The notes: generated by a model from the sequence alone, not told the origin. DNA of 64,000 nt from Syngnathus acus (GCF_901709675.1 NC_051106.1:1524001-1588000), one strand, 5' to 3'; shown: positions 11,501 through 23,110, counted from the first letter of the stretch. Translations and numbers: made by a program.

Positions 11501-12690
11501 ATTTGCCAAGTACGTCAATAATGGCTTGACACAAAAAAAACATGGTCGAAAAGGCGGAGTAAGTCTGCCATTTTGGTGTCTAGTGAGAACGCGTGCAATG
11601 CATGCGGGTTTGTGTTCGGCTCCTTTTGACAATATTACACACTAATATGCACTTGTGATGATTTGTTCTCGATATAAAGTGAGCGCCTGTCGTACGAGAG
11701 GAGCAACGATCCAAATGTTCCTGAAAAGCAGACAAGACGAGTTTCCTCCCGGACATTTTGAAGCAGAAGCCGTAAAGAAAGTGCACGCTCTCCACCCAGA
11801 GGACAGCTCCCTCACTCCCGACGTCATTCCGACCGCCATCCATCAGCTCAAGGTTCCCGAGCACTCTCCTCTTTTTCTTTCTCCGCCGCCACCCCCCCGC
11901 AAGTGTGCCGAATTTATCATTCTTAGATAAAGCCCGAGCTGGCCGGCTTTCGTTCCGGGCCTGGGAATTTACGGCGACAAAGGCCCCCGCCCGCCACCAC
12001 GACGCTGACGCCGACAGCGACAACGGCGCAATCTATCGTGCCGCCGCCATCTATTTCTAGCCCGCCAACATCGTTCACGCCCGTGACAAATGACCCCCCC
12101 AACCCAACCACACACACGCACACACACACCAATGTGTTGTCACCAGAGAGATGTCCGACGCATCTCTAACTGTTCCTCTGCGGACCTTCACTGTCAACAA
12201 GACTCCAAATGATTTGGAATCGTGCTCCAGCAGGACGGCGATTGATTTTGAATTACCAGGCTGAATTTTGGTCACAATTCTAAAATACCCATGCAAAAAA
12301 AATCTGTTTTGTTTTTCATACTTTCAAGTACTCTTATTGATGTTTTATTATTTTCAAGCGACATGTCAGTCAGAATTGCCCTCATCTAGTGTCTGATGTC
12401 GAATTTTATTTATATTCCCGATTGCTGCACTCAAGAAATTTAGATTAGTAAATTATTACCAAGCAAATGCTTTGAACAATTTTGATTTTAGAAGGAAACG
12501 TTTTAGGACAAGAAATTTGTGAATTTTTCAAACAAAAAACTCAAGTTGTAAATGGACACAAAAAAGTTAAGTATAATGAATTAAAAATTTAAATTAAAAA
12601 ATAATTCAAAGAATAGAAGGCAAACAAGAAAAACGGCTTGAGAGAAAAATATAACAAATTTAGTGTTATTACAATTTACAAGAATAAAAT
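8530..12690. other. Gene-free stretch with repeat fragments
   Basis: No exon with supporting splice sites is seen. The stretch has a TG-rich tract at 8,615-8,690, more fragments of the AAAATGGC repeat at 9,080-9,240, 10,120-10,720 and 11,380-11,580, a GC-rich block at 11,660-12,060 of unknown nature, and AT-rich unique sequence at 12,290-12,690. Confidence 0.5.
10120..10720. repeat. Further copies of the ATGGCAGACTTCC / CCAAATTTCACA dispersed repeat
   Basis: Phrases such as GATGGCAGACTTCCAGTGG, TTTTTCAGGCATGGC and CTACCAAATTTCACAATGTC match those at 7,960-8,520 and 29,940-30,320, which marks them as one degenerate repeat family. Confidence 0.55.
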
Positions 12691-12705
12691 GATAACTTTC
12701 AGAGA

Positions 12706-12741
12706 AATCCATCCATCCATCCATCCATCCATCCATCCATC
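12706..12741. repeat. (ATCC)n microsatellite at the LINE 3' end
   Basis: About eight ATCC units lie at the 3' terminus of the minus-strand LINE. They form its tail and mark the junction with the target duplication. Confidence 0.95.
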
Positions 12742-12782
12742 TTCTTCCGCTTATCTGGGGTCGGGTCATGGGGGCAGCAGCT

Positions 12783-13600
12783 TTAGGAGGGACTCCCAAA
12801 CTTCCCTTTCCCCAGCCACTTCATCCAGCTCATCGCGGGGATCCCAAGGCATTCCCAGGCCAGCTGAGAGACATAGTCTCTCCAGCGCGTCCTTGGTCGT
12901 CCCCGGAGTCTCCTACCGGTGGGACATGCCCGGAACACCTCCCCAGGGAGGCGTCCAGGAGGCATCCTGATGAGATACCCGAGCCACCTCATCTGGCTCC
13001 TCTCAACGTGGAGGAGTAGCGGCTCTACTCCGAGTCTCTCCCGGATGACCGAGCTTCTCCCCTTATCTCTAAGGGAGAGCCCGGACACCCTGCGGAGAAA
13101 ACTCATTTCGGCCCCTTGTATCCTGGATCTCGTTCTTTCGGTCACGACCCATAGCTCGTGACCATAGGTGAGGGTAGGAGCATAGATCGACCGGTAACTT
13201 GAAAGCTTTGCCTTTTGGCTCAGCTCTCTCTTTACCACGACGGACCAGTACAGAGTCCACATTACTGCCTACGCTGCACCGATCCGCCTGTTGATCTCGC
13301 GTTCCATCCTGCCCTCACTCGTGAACAGGACCCCAAGATACTTGAACTCCTCCACTTGGGGCAGGATCTTATCTCCGATCCGGAGAGGGCATTCCACCCT
13401 TTTCCGACCGAGGACCATGGACTCGGATTTGGAGGTGCTGACCCTCATACTGACCGCTTCACACTCGGCTGCGAACCGCTCCAGTGAGAGCTGGAGATCA
13501 CGGCTTGAAGAAGCCAACAGCACCACGTCGTCTGCAAAAAGCAGAGACGCGATGCTGAGGTCCCCAAACCGGACACCCTCAACGCCTAGAAATTCTGTCC
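12783..13600 (-). pseudogene. LINE reverse transcriptase C-terminal fragment, frameshifted
   Basis: Two adjoining frames (13,600-13,269 and 13,262-12,783) carry the FADDVVLLASS catalytic box, then EEFKYLGVLFTSEG, then the thumb and C-terminal region with SYRSIYAPTLTYGHELW and MRWLGYLIRMPPGRLP. A single frameshift separates them. The fingers and upstream palm motifs are missing because of the internal deletion between about 13,600 and 13,690. Confidence 0.85.
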
Positions 13601-13767
13601 ATAAAAATTATGAACAGAATCGGTGACAAAGGGCAGCCTTGGCTGGGAACGAATCCGACTTACTGCCGGAAATGGAAACACATGGACACCCTTGTGCTTG
13701 AACATGGTGTTCATTATAGAAAATCCGTGTCGAGCACAGAAGTCCAATAATAGAACACCGCTCGGGT

Positions 13768-14145
13768 TCAGATAGGGAGGCCGTTCCTCCCAATCACGCC
13801 CTTCCAGGTGTCACTGTCATTGCCCACGTGAGCATTGAAGTCACCTAGTAGAACGATGGAGTCCCCAGAAGGAGCGCTCTCCAGCACTTCCTCCAGGGAC
13901 TCCAAGAAGGGTGGGTACTCTGAGCTGCTGTTTGGTGCATAGACACAAACAACAGTCAGGACCCGTCCCCCCACCCGAAGGCGGAGGGAGGCTACCCTCT
14001 CGTTCACCGGGGTGAACCCCAATGTGCAGGCGCCCAGCCGGGGGGCAATAAGTATGCCCACACCTGCTCGATGCCTCTCACTGTGGGCAACTCCAGAGTG
14101 GAAGAGAGTCCAGCCCCTCTTGAGAGGGCTTGTACCAGAGCCCAA
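13768..14145 (-). pseudogene. LINE endonuclease domain fragment
   Basis: This open frame shows the endonuclease/exonuclease/phosphatase fold pieces [28 protein letters not shown] and [22 protein letters not shown] is the conserved Asp/Asn catalytic segment of LINE endonucleases. The true start lies further 5' in another frame (13/14 kb boundary), so the gene is frameshifted. It continues towards 13,690, where the internal deletion begins. Confidence 0.85.
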
Positions 14146-14705
14146 ACTATGTGTGGAGGCAAGTCTATGTCTAGTCGGACCTTTTCTGCCTCACACAACA
14201 GCTCCGTCTCCTTTCCAGCCAGAGAGGTGACATTCCATGTCCCAAGAGCCAGCCTCTGCAGCCGGGGATCGGACCGCCAAGGTCCCCGCCTTTGGTCGCC
14301 GCCCAGCTCACTTTGCACCCGACCCCTTGTGCCCCTCCTACAGGTGGTGAGCCCATGGGAAGGGGGACCCACGTTTTCTGTTCGGGCTATGCCCGGCTGG
14401 GCCCCATGGGCGAAGGCCCGGCCACCAGGCGCTCGCCTTCGAGCCCTACCTCCAGGCCTGGCTCCAGAGGGGGGCCCCGGTGACCCGCGTCCGGGCGAGG
14501 GAAAACGAAGTCCATTTGTGTTTTTCATCATAAGGGGCTTGGGTGAGCCGTGCTTTGTCTGGCCCCTCACCTAGGACTCTTTTGCCATGGGTGACCCTAC
14601 CAGGGTCATGAAGCCCCAGACAACATGGCTCCTAGGATCATAGGGGCACGCAAACCCCTCCACCACGATAAGGTGACGACTCACGGAGGGGACTTTCTGA
14701 GAAAT

Positions 14706-16589
14706 GTATATGTAAAATGTAATTTTACGCCAAAGTTTTAATTTCCGTAATAAAGAATGCTCAGAAAAAAAAGTTATTAGCAAGCATTTTAAATTTACGA
14801 GAACCCACAAAATCTTTTGGGATTTGCAGGCTCCTAAAGGTCTCCAAAGCCTAAGAAAGGAAGCTGCCATTTATCTCCCTTAGAAATGGGCTCGAGGCCC
14901 GGCAGGCGGGCACAATGACGGAGGGATGACGGAGGAAGAGGACAGGCAGCCGGAGGTCAACGACTAACAGCCAAAGCGGAGACGGCTTTGCCTCAGGTTG
15001 CGCGCTAATGAGCACAAAATGTTGACCCTCCACCTCAAAAGTCACGAATCTAATTGGAAGAAATGAACGCCTCGTTAGTGCCCTAAAAGCTTGTGATTGG
15101 AACATAAAACGCAAAACTCGCCCGCCGTTTCCCGGAAGACCAGCCGGGAAGCAGCGCAAAGGCTGCCTTTGATTTGCAAAAAAGAACCAAAGCAGAAAAT
15201 CAAAGGCGATTATGCCACAAAATTAAATAACATCCTCACGTCTAAAAGAGTCGAGTACTCATCAAATCGTTTGATAAATGGAATGCGACACAAGTCAAGC
15301 AAATTTGGATTTCAAAGTGGAACGATTCAGTGGGATTCCGACTTGATTCGACAATCCTTTGATAAATAGAATGCGACACAATTCAAGCAAATTTTGATTA
15401 CAAAGTGGAATGATTCAGTGCGATTCCGATTTGATTCGACATGTTTTTTGGAATGATTCAACTGTCGCGCCGCAATGTAACGACGTGCATTTGTCACAGC
15501 GTCAATTGCGAGGCAGCTCGGGATCTTTATGATCCAGATGCTCTTGAACTCCTCTCCTTCAATACGACATCTAATAGAGCCGCCGAGCTATTACCTGTGC
15601 CGTCGCGCTATCGATCCTCTGCGGTGCTATAAAACACAATCGTGGGGGAAAAAAAGACTCGCATACACAAAAGGCTTTGCACATTTTTCTCCTCTTTCGG
15701 CTTTTTAAGAAAACTTAATCGGGGTCATAAAACAAGCGGACAGGAGTCAGAGACAAAAAGCATCTCGACTCGTGGAAATCATGGAGGTGACCTTCAGAAA
15801 ATCGGCTCTATGTGGACTGGTGTTGATATCTATCAAGTGCAGGCGGAATCTTTTTTGGGTGATTCGGGGTTTTGTAGTTGGTTCTCAGTGCGCTTCTGGT
15901 GGAGCTGAGTGGCTCACGTTGTTGTATGAATTATGAAGCAGTCTTATTGTCTTTGAACAGGCTCCCGTCCCTGGAGGGATTGACGACGCTGCGCCAGGAA
16001 TGGAAGGAAATGGCACCGTTGCAAATGACACCATGTAAACTTTGTCGTGGAAATGTGATTAAAGGGGAGCGGAATTCCTGGCGGGATCTGACGGGAAGAA
16101 GTAACAATTCCAGAAGGGCGCCAAGCATGGAGGAACAGAGGCAACCAATCATGCTAGCATCAGTCCAAATAAAAGTTTTTGCTGCCCACTACGAGAGTCC
16201 CGTCAAGCCAACTCAAACAGGAAATAGCAACCAGCCACAATAAAACCGCTACAAAAGAGAGCTACAATGCCAAAATGACGAGTAGCAAACTCTTCAATTG
16301 CTGTTTGTGCGTAGCGGCGCCATTAGCGCGCTGCCATTGTCGTCATGACACGCTGACTTGCGCTCTCCCTCACTTTGATTGGTCGCAGCTTGTTTGTCAG
16401 CAGTCGCTTTGAGATCTGACAGCTCGCCGTACGATGAGGTGCTCTAAAAATAGCTGGGATTGGGCCAATGAAGCTGACGCGCCACTGATGGCAATTACTC
16501 AGAGAAGCTAGCCACGCAACTTGGCCACTGCACTGCTACACATACTTAACAATACAACTCGACTCCACGGCGCTACTTTGTTAATACAT
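14706..16589. other. Gene-free unique sequence with one short tandem repeat
   Basis: No supported exon is seen. Two units of an 88-base tandem repeat lie at 15,270-15,445. Sequence at 14,880-15,230 and 15,470-15,640 is GC-balanced and could be conserved non-coding DNA. Confidence 0.4.
15270..15445. repeat. 88-base tandem duplication
   Basis: TTTGATAAAT(G/A)GAATGCGACA begins at 15,270 and again at 15,358. The rest of each unit (CAAGCAAATTT, AAAGTGGAA, GATTCAGTG, GATTCGACA) repeats with scattered differences, so the duplication is not recent. Confidence 0.85.
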
Positions 16590-17353
16590 TACCGTTTTTT
16601 TCCATGTATAATGCGCAAAATTTAGCTAATTTATTGTCCTAAAATCTGGGGTGCGCATTATACATGGGTACAATTTTTTTTTTTTTTTTGAAGAAGAAAA
16701 TCTCCCTCGAAATAAAACTTGAAATCACCTTTCTTCTTGTTTGTTGTCAATCGCGCATCGCATTCAGCCATCCTGCCCAACACACTTTGTCAGTGAAATT
16801 AATAATTGACGACACATCGTTTGATGCGATGGTGCAATCCTTGATGGTGTGTTATTGTCAAATATTGTTTGTTTTTTAATCTCCATCGCAAACCGGATAT
16901 CATACGGAGGCCGCCATTACAGATGCGCAGAACGGATGCGCAAGACACGTCAGCTATATAAAGAGCGAGAGTTCAGTTCTCTACCTAAATGCGTATTACA
17001 GGTAATATTTTATTTCACAACACTTTGCCTTGTTCCTTTCTTCTCTGCTGTTCACTTCAAACACGCTCCATACGAACACAATGCTCTCGTATCAGACGCT
17101 TGCTCGATCACCTGCTCGTTTGCAGTCACAATGTACCCTACACAAATCCGAAACATTTCTTCGCTATCGAGTTTGCTAGCGCATGCGCAGTGATACTGAC
17201 CGGCAGAATAACATCCGGTTGTTCCCAAAGATGATCTTTTTTCTGAATTTGGGTGCGTATTATACATGGGTACAGCCTTTTTTCCAGCATCGACATGCCA
17301 TTTTAGGGTGCGTATTATACATGGGGGCGCATTATACATGGAAAAAAACGGTA
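16590..17353. mobile_element. Non-autonomous inverted-repeat DNA transposon, copy 1
   Basis: A 27-base perfect terminal inverted repeat begins TACCGTTTTTTTCCATG at 16,590 and ends CATGGAAAAAAACGGTA at 17,353. The outer TA is the likely target duplication. Subterminal repeats reading GCATTATACATGGGTAC or GTATTATACATGGGTAC occur inside both ends. An internal stretch of about 175 bases (16,988-17,165) is nearly identical to 48,757-48,930 in copy 2. A TATA-like CTATATAAAG lies at about 16,953. No transposase domain is recognised. Confidence 0.9.
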
Positions 17354-17800
17354 CTCCACTAGTGCACTACATGAGGACAATTAAGGACAATTGTAATCTT
17401 ATTTGGATTTATTAGTCTTCCCTAAACTCTTGATTGACGCCCAAGTTATTTAAATCGCATTAAAAAACATAAAGTAGGCCAAAACCGAAGCCAGATGACG
17501 GGACATTACGGAATAACATCACGTGTGTCGGCGGCGGTCATGTAGCGGAGCGTTCACCGTATCCTTCAACAGTTATTGATTATTATAGAGGGACATTAAT
17601 GCACGGCTCGGTAACGACATGATACGACAGACGAGACCCAATGCCTTGACTGGTGAGTCGCTCCACTACAGCAGCTAGCCGCAGCCTGCACGTGTGCGTG
17701 TGTATATGTGTGTGTGCCGTCACTGCAGGGGGCCTGAGCGTCATCTAATTAGGTTCCAGTCGATAGATCGTGAAAGACTCTGCTGGGTTCTTCCCTTGAT
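17354..17800. other. Unique intergenic sequence
   Basis: No gene or repeat of note is seen, apart from a short TG tract at 17,690-17,716. Confidence 0.4.
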
Positions 17801-17935
17801 GGAAGGAAGGAAGGAAGGAAGGAAGGAAGGAAGGAAGGAAGGAAGGAAGGAAGGAAGGAAGGAAGGAAGGAAGGAAGGAAGGAAGGAAGGGAGGGAGGGA
17901 GGGAGGGAGGGAGGGAGGGAGGGAGAAAGGAAGGA
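17801..17935. repeat. (GGAA)n then (GGGA)n microsatellite
   Basis: An almost pure GGAA run (17,801-17,890) passes directly into a GGGA run (17,889-17,925). The open frames of repeated EGRK or LPSF across it are artefacts of the repeat. Tandem GGAA is also the core of ETS-factor binding sites. Confidence 0.97.
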
Positions 17936-20900
17936 GCATGTCGGATGAGGAAAGCGCTGCGTCTAGCGTCTTCTCTTCTCGCCTGCAGGCGTCTAATTGC
18001 CTCCAGCAAACTGACACAAAGAGGCAAAAGGACGAGAAGGTTAGCGAGGAAGGAGGAATAATTTTTGGAGCGGTAGATCCTCACAGGAGGCCCGTCTGTC
18101 CCTGAGCAAAACAAATGGACTCCTTCCGGAACCGGATGCGTTTGCAAGGTTTTGTCCCGAAGGTCTGTGGGCCGACACGTTTGTCGGAGCAAACAACAAC
18201 ACCTGCAATTTCCTCAGGGGGGCGCCACCAATGGCGTTGTACGTTACTGCGAGTGCGACTTAAGGCCGGCACTCAACACTGCACTGCGACGAAATGTTGA
18301 CGTTCTTGCTTGGCTCTACTCGTACGCGACGACACTACAAGTGCGGCACCACTCAATTACTGAGCTGCTACACTAGCCAACTGCTTTGTTCTTAATTGAA
18401 GTCAGTAAGTCCTGAGGAAACTCTGGTCCCACACTCATCTAATAACCAGCCCCGATCCCCCAACCCTCCCCTGACCTGAGGGAAGCTACACCTCTCAACA
18501 CATCCGCCGCCCACGCCACTCGTTAGCGCCACTCGCCGCTAACCAGCGCTGAGCGGGAGCGTGTTTGCTTTCCCAAACGCTCTAATTGTTTGTTTTGCTG
18601 CATCTTTAATTTCCATTTCATTTACATCCATTTGATCAGACGCTCGCCTCCTTCCAAGACTTGTTTTCCCAACTGTAGGGATTACTTGATCAGCACTATC
18701 TATCGCTTGCTTATGGAATAAAGTTATCTTTTTAAAAAGGCGTTACTAACAGAGCGAGAATTAAGTCATTTTTTGTTTATTTGGGGAGTTTGTTCCTAGC
18801 TTATGGAGGCAAAATGGAGTCACTTACAGATCCAGAAACGTATCAATCCAGAACGCCGATGTCTGGCGATACAAGACAACACAAGATTGCATCGCATGCA
18901 TCAGAGGTCACCATGAAATAAATTAGTTAACAAAGCGCTCCGGGGCAACAATCTGAACAAAGAGCGGTTAGCGTTTAGCCGGGAGCGTCCTTGCAGAACC
19001 ACAGCGGCGCTTTTCATCACAGCAGTAGCGGCAGCCGCTGTCACATCAAGTCTCCGCACAAAAGCTAAAGCTGCGCTCGTCAGCAGCTCGCGCATGGGCC
19101 TGTGTTGATCTTCTGTGCTAATGACGACCCCCTTGAAGGTGCTCGTGCGCTGGTGCCCGTGAGATGGTCTTGCTCCACTTTTTCATCATTTAAAGTCGAG
19201 CATCACGACAATATTTACATACTGCAGCATTTAACAATGTTCTGCACACTGCAGTCGAGAAAATGTATTCGGCAGTATTCATCTCACAAACACACACACG
19301 TTTTGAATGTAGACCCATTATTTGACACCACTTTAGATTTTTTTTTTTATATAATGACTATGAATTGTGACTCTGGTCCTGAATAGTTCAGGCTCCAAAA
19401 GATTGCATGGTTGAAAAAAGGCCGGACAAACGACGGTCATCCATTTTTTAGCGGTCAGCATCATGGACTAAATGGACTATAAAAATAAACCTTCTGGCCC
19501 TCGCCTGGACTTAGATTTTTTTTCTCTATGTGGCCCGTGGAGGAAAACGTTTGGACTCCCCCGGTTGAAAAGGCGAAGCAAACCAGGAATTTGGGGATGA
19601 AGGCGTCAAACTTTTACAAATCGTAATCTAATTAACGTCTGACTAGCTTTACACTGAATTTGTATTAATATCCAAATTGATGCAATTTTTCTTTTCTCTT
19701 CTCAATATAGAAAGCGAGTGAGCATCTCCAGAGGCACTTTCCTCCTCGTCCTTCTTGCTAACCCAATGGCCACGCACACACGCACACAGCACTTGCCAAC
19801 AAGCTCGCTGCTTTTTGGGGGGAATCACGAGGGAATCTTGCGTGTGTGCCAAGAGGTATTTATTGCTCTCGCTGCTTCTCGTCTGCTTCATTTTTACACC
19901 ACTTTCCTCGTCTTGTCCAAGTGGGCGCCGCGCGAGCACTCCTCCTCCCGCCTTGGCGTCTCCAGAGAGTTCCTTTGCTAATGGAAAACAACTCGGAGGC
20001 GGGAGTCGTCATCGCCTTGCCAAAATTTCCTGTGACGAGCCTCCGGTTGATTTGTTTCCGATTTTAAAATGTTGTAACGGGCTGCGTGAGACCTTGCGTG
20101 TTTTTTTTCACTGACGGGATCGCTCAATGCGTTCCCGGTGGAAATCATCACTTTCAGACAGCATTTTTTTCCCCTTACATTTCACAAGTCAAACATTAAA
20201 CATGCAGCGAGTCGACAATGGGACGTAACGTAATCCACTCCAGAATACCAATTTATCTCCTATTTGTCCCATAGGAGCTCATAGAAACGGGAATAATCCC
20301 TTCTTGGGTCATATCCACAAAGTGAACCCCTGACAAAGTTCTGTTAATGTCAACAGGAAGCAATTCTGGATCTCTTAATTGTTCATTCTCCAAGTGTTCA
20401 GAAGGAATTCTGGATCTTGTTACAACAAGGAATTCTGGGTCGGTAAGTATCTACAAGAAGGAATTGTAGATCTATCAATGTTGATAAAAGGAACTTGAAT
20501 CAAATTCTGTATCTGTAAGTGACTATGAAGGAATTCATGATTATCTTAGCATTAGCCAGTTAGCTCAGATTGATCTCTTTCACGTTTGCCGTGTTAGTTG
20601 TTTTGCAGTTTTGTCTTGAGTTCTCTCCCTTTGGACCCGCACGTGAACATCAGCGGCCCAGCCGTCCCAAAATAACACGAGAACACAACTTTTACATCAG
20701 CTCAAGACACACAGGACTTGCTGTTGGCTTGCTAACATTCACAGGAGGAAACATTCATTGATAGTGACGTGGTGCTGAAAAAGCATTCACTTCCACGACA
20801 TGAGAGCAAAACGTGTTTGCCTACTGCAGGCAGCTAATGAGGCCCTGCTTACATAAGCTTACACTTTCATCAGGTAGCCGAGAAAAAAAAATCACACCAA

Positions 20901-21147
20901 ACCAAGTGCACTACACAGAGAGACAGCACGCACCAAACTGAGCCTAGCATTTGTATGGAATAAACCCTCAATTTCCCTCCAAGAATGAATCTTTTTGATC
21001 CATCAAAGTGCAATCAGATAAAATATTGCATTCAACAATACATGTACAGTATTTACAGAAATTTAAAAACATATTATTGAATATCCCTAATTTACTCATT
21101 TAATCTAATCAAACAAAAACAAATATGAAACTTAAACTGATTTGAAA
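17936..21147. other. Gene-free stretch, possible conserved non-coding blocks
   Basis: No supported exon is seen. The segment 18,540-18,660, with CTCTAATTGTTTG and TTTAATTTCCATTTC, is rich in TAAT cores and looks like conserved regulatory DNA. A fragment at about 19,490-19,565 (TGGCCCGTGGAGG) resembles the end of a fish hAT element. Around 20,350-20,540 a degenerate AAGGAATTCTGGATCT phrase recurs five times. Confidence 0.35.
20350..20540. repeat. Degenerate repeat of AGGAATTCTGGATCT
   Basis: The phrase, or close forms of it, occurs at about 20,356, 20,402, 20,428, 20,457 and 20,527, separated by spacers with GTAAGT(A/G)(A/T)CTA. It appears to be an old short minisatellite. Confidence 0.55.
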
Positions 21148-21776
21148 TACCGTATTGGCCCGAATATAAGACAACCCTGATTATAAGAGGGCCCCCTCTT
21201 TTTCAAGACTCAAGTTTGAAAAAAGACTTTTTTTCAAATTAAATTTTTATACAGAAAATAATTACAGTACATCTGAAACAAATGACTATAACAATATATT
21301 CGAGAGAAAAATGTTATTTTGCCTCATTCAAATCATGCAAAAACTGTCTATCACATCTTAATATCTGAACATTTAAATATGTAAACTAAAGTGCAATCAC
21401 ATTTGTAAATTAATGGCTTCTGGTTTTTGAAATGGAAATAATCCAATATACTGTGATAAAACAACAAAATTGCAATAACTGGATTAACCATCAAAGTAAA
21501 GTCTAACTGTAACTGTAGTCTTGAAACAAATCTGAATAAGGAAAAACATTGCAATAAAATAATGCAAACTGCTACCGCTATTTTTATTTTTCTTCTTCGT
21601 GACAGGGGTTCGCTTTGGCCTGGGGAGTTAAGTTCAGCTTTTGCTTTGAAGATATCTGGCGCCATCTAGCGTTGTGGATGGGTATAATGTCTAGACCCCG
21701 AATGTAAGACGACCCCCACTTTTTCAGTCTTATTTCAATGCAAAAAACACCGGCTTATATTCGGGCCAATACGGTA
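21148..21776. mobile_element. Non-autonomous inverted-repeat transposon, TACCGTATTGGCCCG family
   Basis: The left end TACCGTATTGGCCCGAATAT and the right end ATATTCGGGCCAATACGGTA are inverted repeats over about 25 bases, with outer TA as target. The interior is AT-rich. A 104-codon minus-strand frame (21,351-21,665) has no known transposase motif. A CTCF-like core (GCTAGATGGCGC, minus strand) lies near 21,660-21,672. The element is inserted in a unit of the AT-rich minisatellite that continues on both sides. Confidence 0.88.
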
Positions 21777-21913
21777 GATATAAAAATCAAAAGAAAATAC
21801 AAAATTTAAATTCAACATTTCAATGAATATGTCTTGAGTTTTAGATTAAAAATTCAATTAAAAACAATAAATGCCAAAACATTTATGAATATGACACTTA
21901 AAATGATTTAAAG

Positions 21914-22563
21914 TACAGTGGAGCCTCGGTTTTCGAACGTCCCGGTTCTCTAACAAATCGGTATTCGAACAAAAAAATCGAGATTATTTTGCTTCGGATG
22001 TCGGACGAAATTCGGTTGTCGAACCTCGCTAGATGAGCAGAGGACCCGCATGCCAACTGACTCCGTTCGTTATTACATTCTCGTTACTCTGAAGATTGCA
22101 TTAACTCTAATCATGCCTCCAAAGGAAGCAAGTGGGAGCAGTAAAGCCATCCTAAAACACAAAGACTCTCCTAAAGCAATGCGACAGTGAGCGCCCGGCG
22201 CGCTAAGGTTGCGCGATCGGGACAAATTAAGCTCCCTGCGCACTGAGGTCCACTTAGATTTTGGAAAGTCCATGAAGACTTTAAAAATATTTTCTAAATT
22301 TTAGCGACCGCTCTGTCACAATAATGCGACCAGCGCGGTGCAGTTGCGCGGTCGGCGGCGCGCTACGGTTGCGCGTTCGGCGGTGCGCTGCAGTTGCGCG
22401 ATCGGACAAAATTAAGCTCCCTGCGCACTGATGTCCACTTAAATTTTGGAAAGTACATCAGGATTTTTTTTCCATTATTTGTAATGGGAAAACAATTCGA
22501 ACGATTCACTTCTCGAACAGCCTTCTGGAACAGATTGTGTTCGAAACCCGAGGCTCCACTGTA
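21914..22563. mobile_element. Tigger-like (Tc1/mariner superfamily) non-autonomous transposon
   Basis: The termini CAGTGGAGCCTCGGTTTTCG and the matching inverted GTTCGAAACCCGAGG then CTCCACTG, flanked by TA on both sides, match the well-known Tigger/pogo end pattern (CAGTGG-type with CCTCGGTTTTCGAAC). The middle has two copies of a GC-rich segment (GGTTGCGCGATCGG / CAGTTGCGCGATCGG, each followed by TTAAGCTCCCTGCGCACTGA) and no transposase. Confidence 0.88.
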
Positions 22564-22754
22564 GTTCCAAAAATCAAATGAAATGCTAAAATTTAAATTC
22601 AACATTTCAATGAATATGTCTTGAGTTTTAAACGATTCTTGATTTTAATAATTACCTGCCAAAATTTTGAAAATATGAAAAATCAAATGATTTAAAATAT
22701 GAAAATGAAAATCTAAAATTTAAATTCAACATTTCAATGAACATTCAATTAAAA

Positions 22755-23106
22755 ACAATTCATGGTTTAGTAGTTACCTGCCAATTTTTTAAAACATGAT
22801 TTAAATTACATATAAAAATCGAATGAAAATCTCGAATGTGAATTCAATATTTCAATGAATACGTTTTATACGTAGTTTAGATGAAAAATTCAATTAAACT
22901 GATTAATTATTTTAATATTTACCTGCCAAAACAATTCATGGTTTAGTAGTTACCTGCCAATTTTTTAAAACATGATTTAAATTACATATAAAAATCGAAT
23001 GAAAATCTCGAATGTGAATTCAATATTTCAATGAATACGTTTTATACGTAGTTTAGATGAAAAATTCAATTAAACTGATTAATTATTTTAATATTTACCT
23101 GCCAAA
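22755..23106. repeat. Recent 176-base tandem duplication
   Basis: The segment beginning ACAATTCATGGTTTAGTAG at 22,755 is repeated from 22,931 with no difference noticed over 176 bases. It is either very recent or an assembly artefact. Confidence 0.9.
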
Positions 23107-23110
23107 AATT

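Larger units (their letters stand above)
12709..14691 (-). mobile_element. Dead LINE (non-LTR retrotransposon) with 14-base target duplication and (ATCC)n tail
   Basis: Read on the minus strand, the order is a 5' leader (14,691-14,260), an apurinic-type endonuclease start containing LALGTWNVTSLAGKE, the endonuclease body with VYAPNSSS and GDFNAHVG, the end of the reverse transcriptase palm (FADDVVLLASS), the C-terminal region with RSRIQGAEMSFLRRVSGLSL and WRDYVSQLAW, and a 3' tail of ATCC repeats. The middle, including most of the reverse transcriptase, is deleted. Frameshifts occur near 13,265 and 14,150. The flanks ACTTTCAGAGAAAT (12,695-12,708) and ACTTTCTGAGAAAT (14,692-14,705) are a 13/14 match, a target-site duplication. 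The clade is not assigned. Confidence 0.9.
21780..23110. repeat. AT-rich minisatellite array, interrupted by a transposon
   Basis: A unit containing AAATTTAAATTCAACATTTC, TTGAGTTTTAGATTAAAAAT, TCAATTAAAA and TACCTGCCAAAA recurs at about 21,805, 22,590, 22,715, 22,840 and 23,015. The first unit lies directly after the transposon at 21,148-21,776, and the Tigger-like element at 21,914-22,563 splits the next. The last two units are an essentially identical 176-base tandem duplication. Confidence 0.85.

Noticed and set aside
17749-18192. Open frames of repeated LPSF or EGRK across the GGAA tract
   Set aside because: They are direct translations of a microsatellite and have no conserved domain or splice support.
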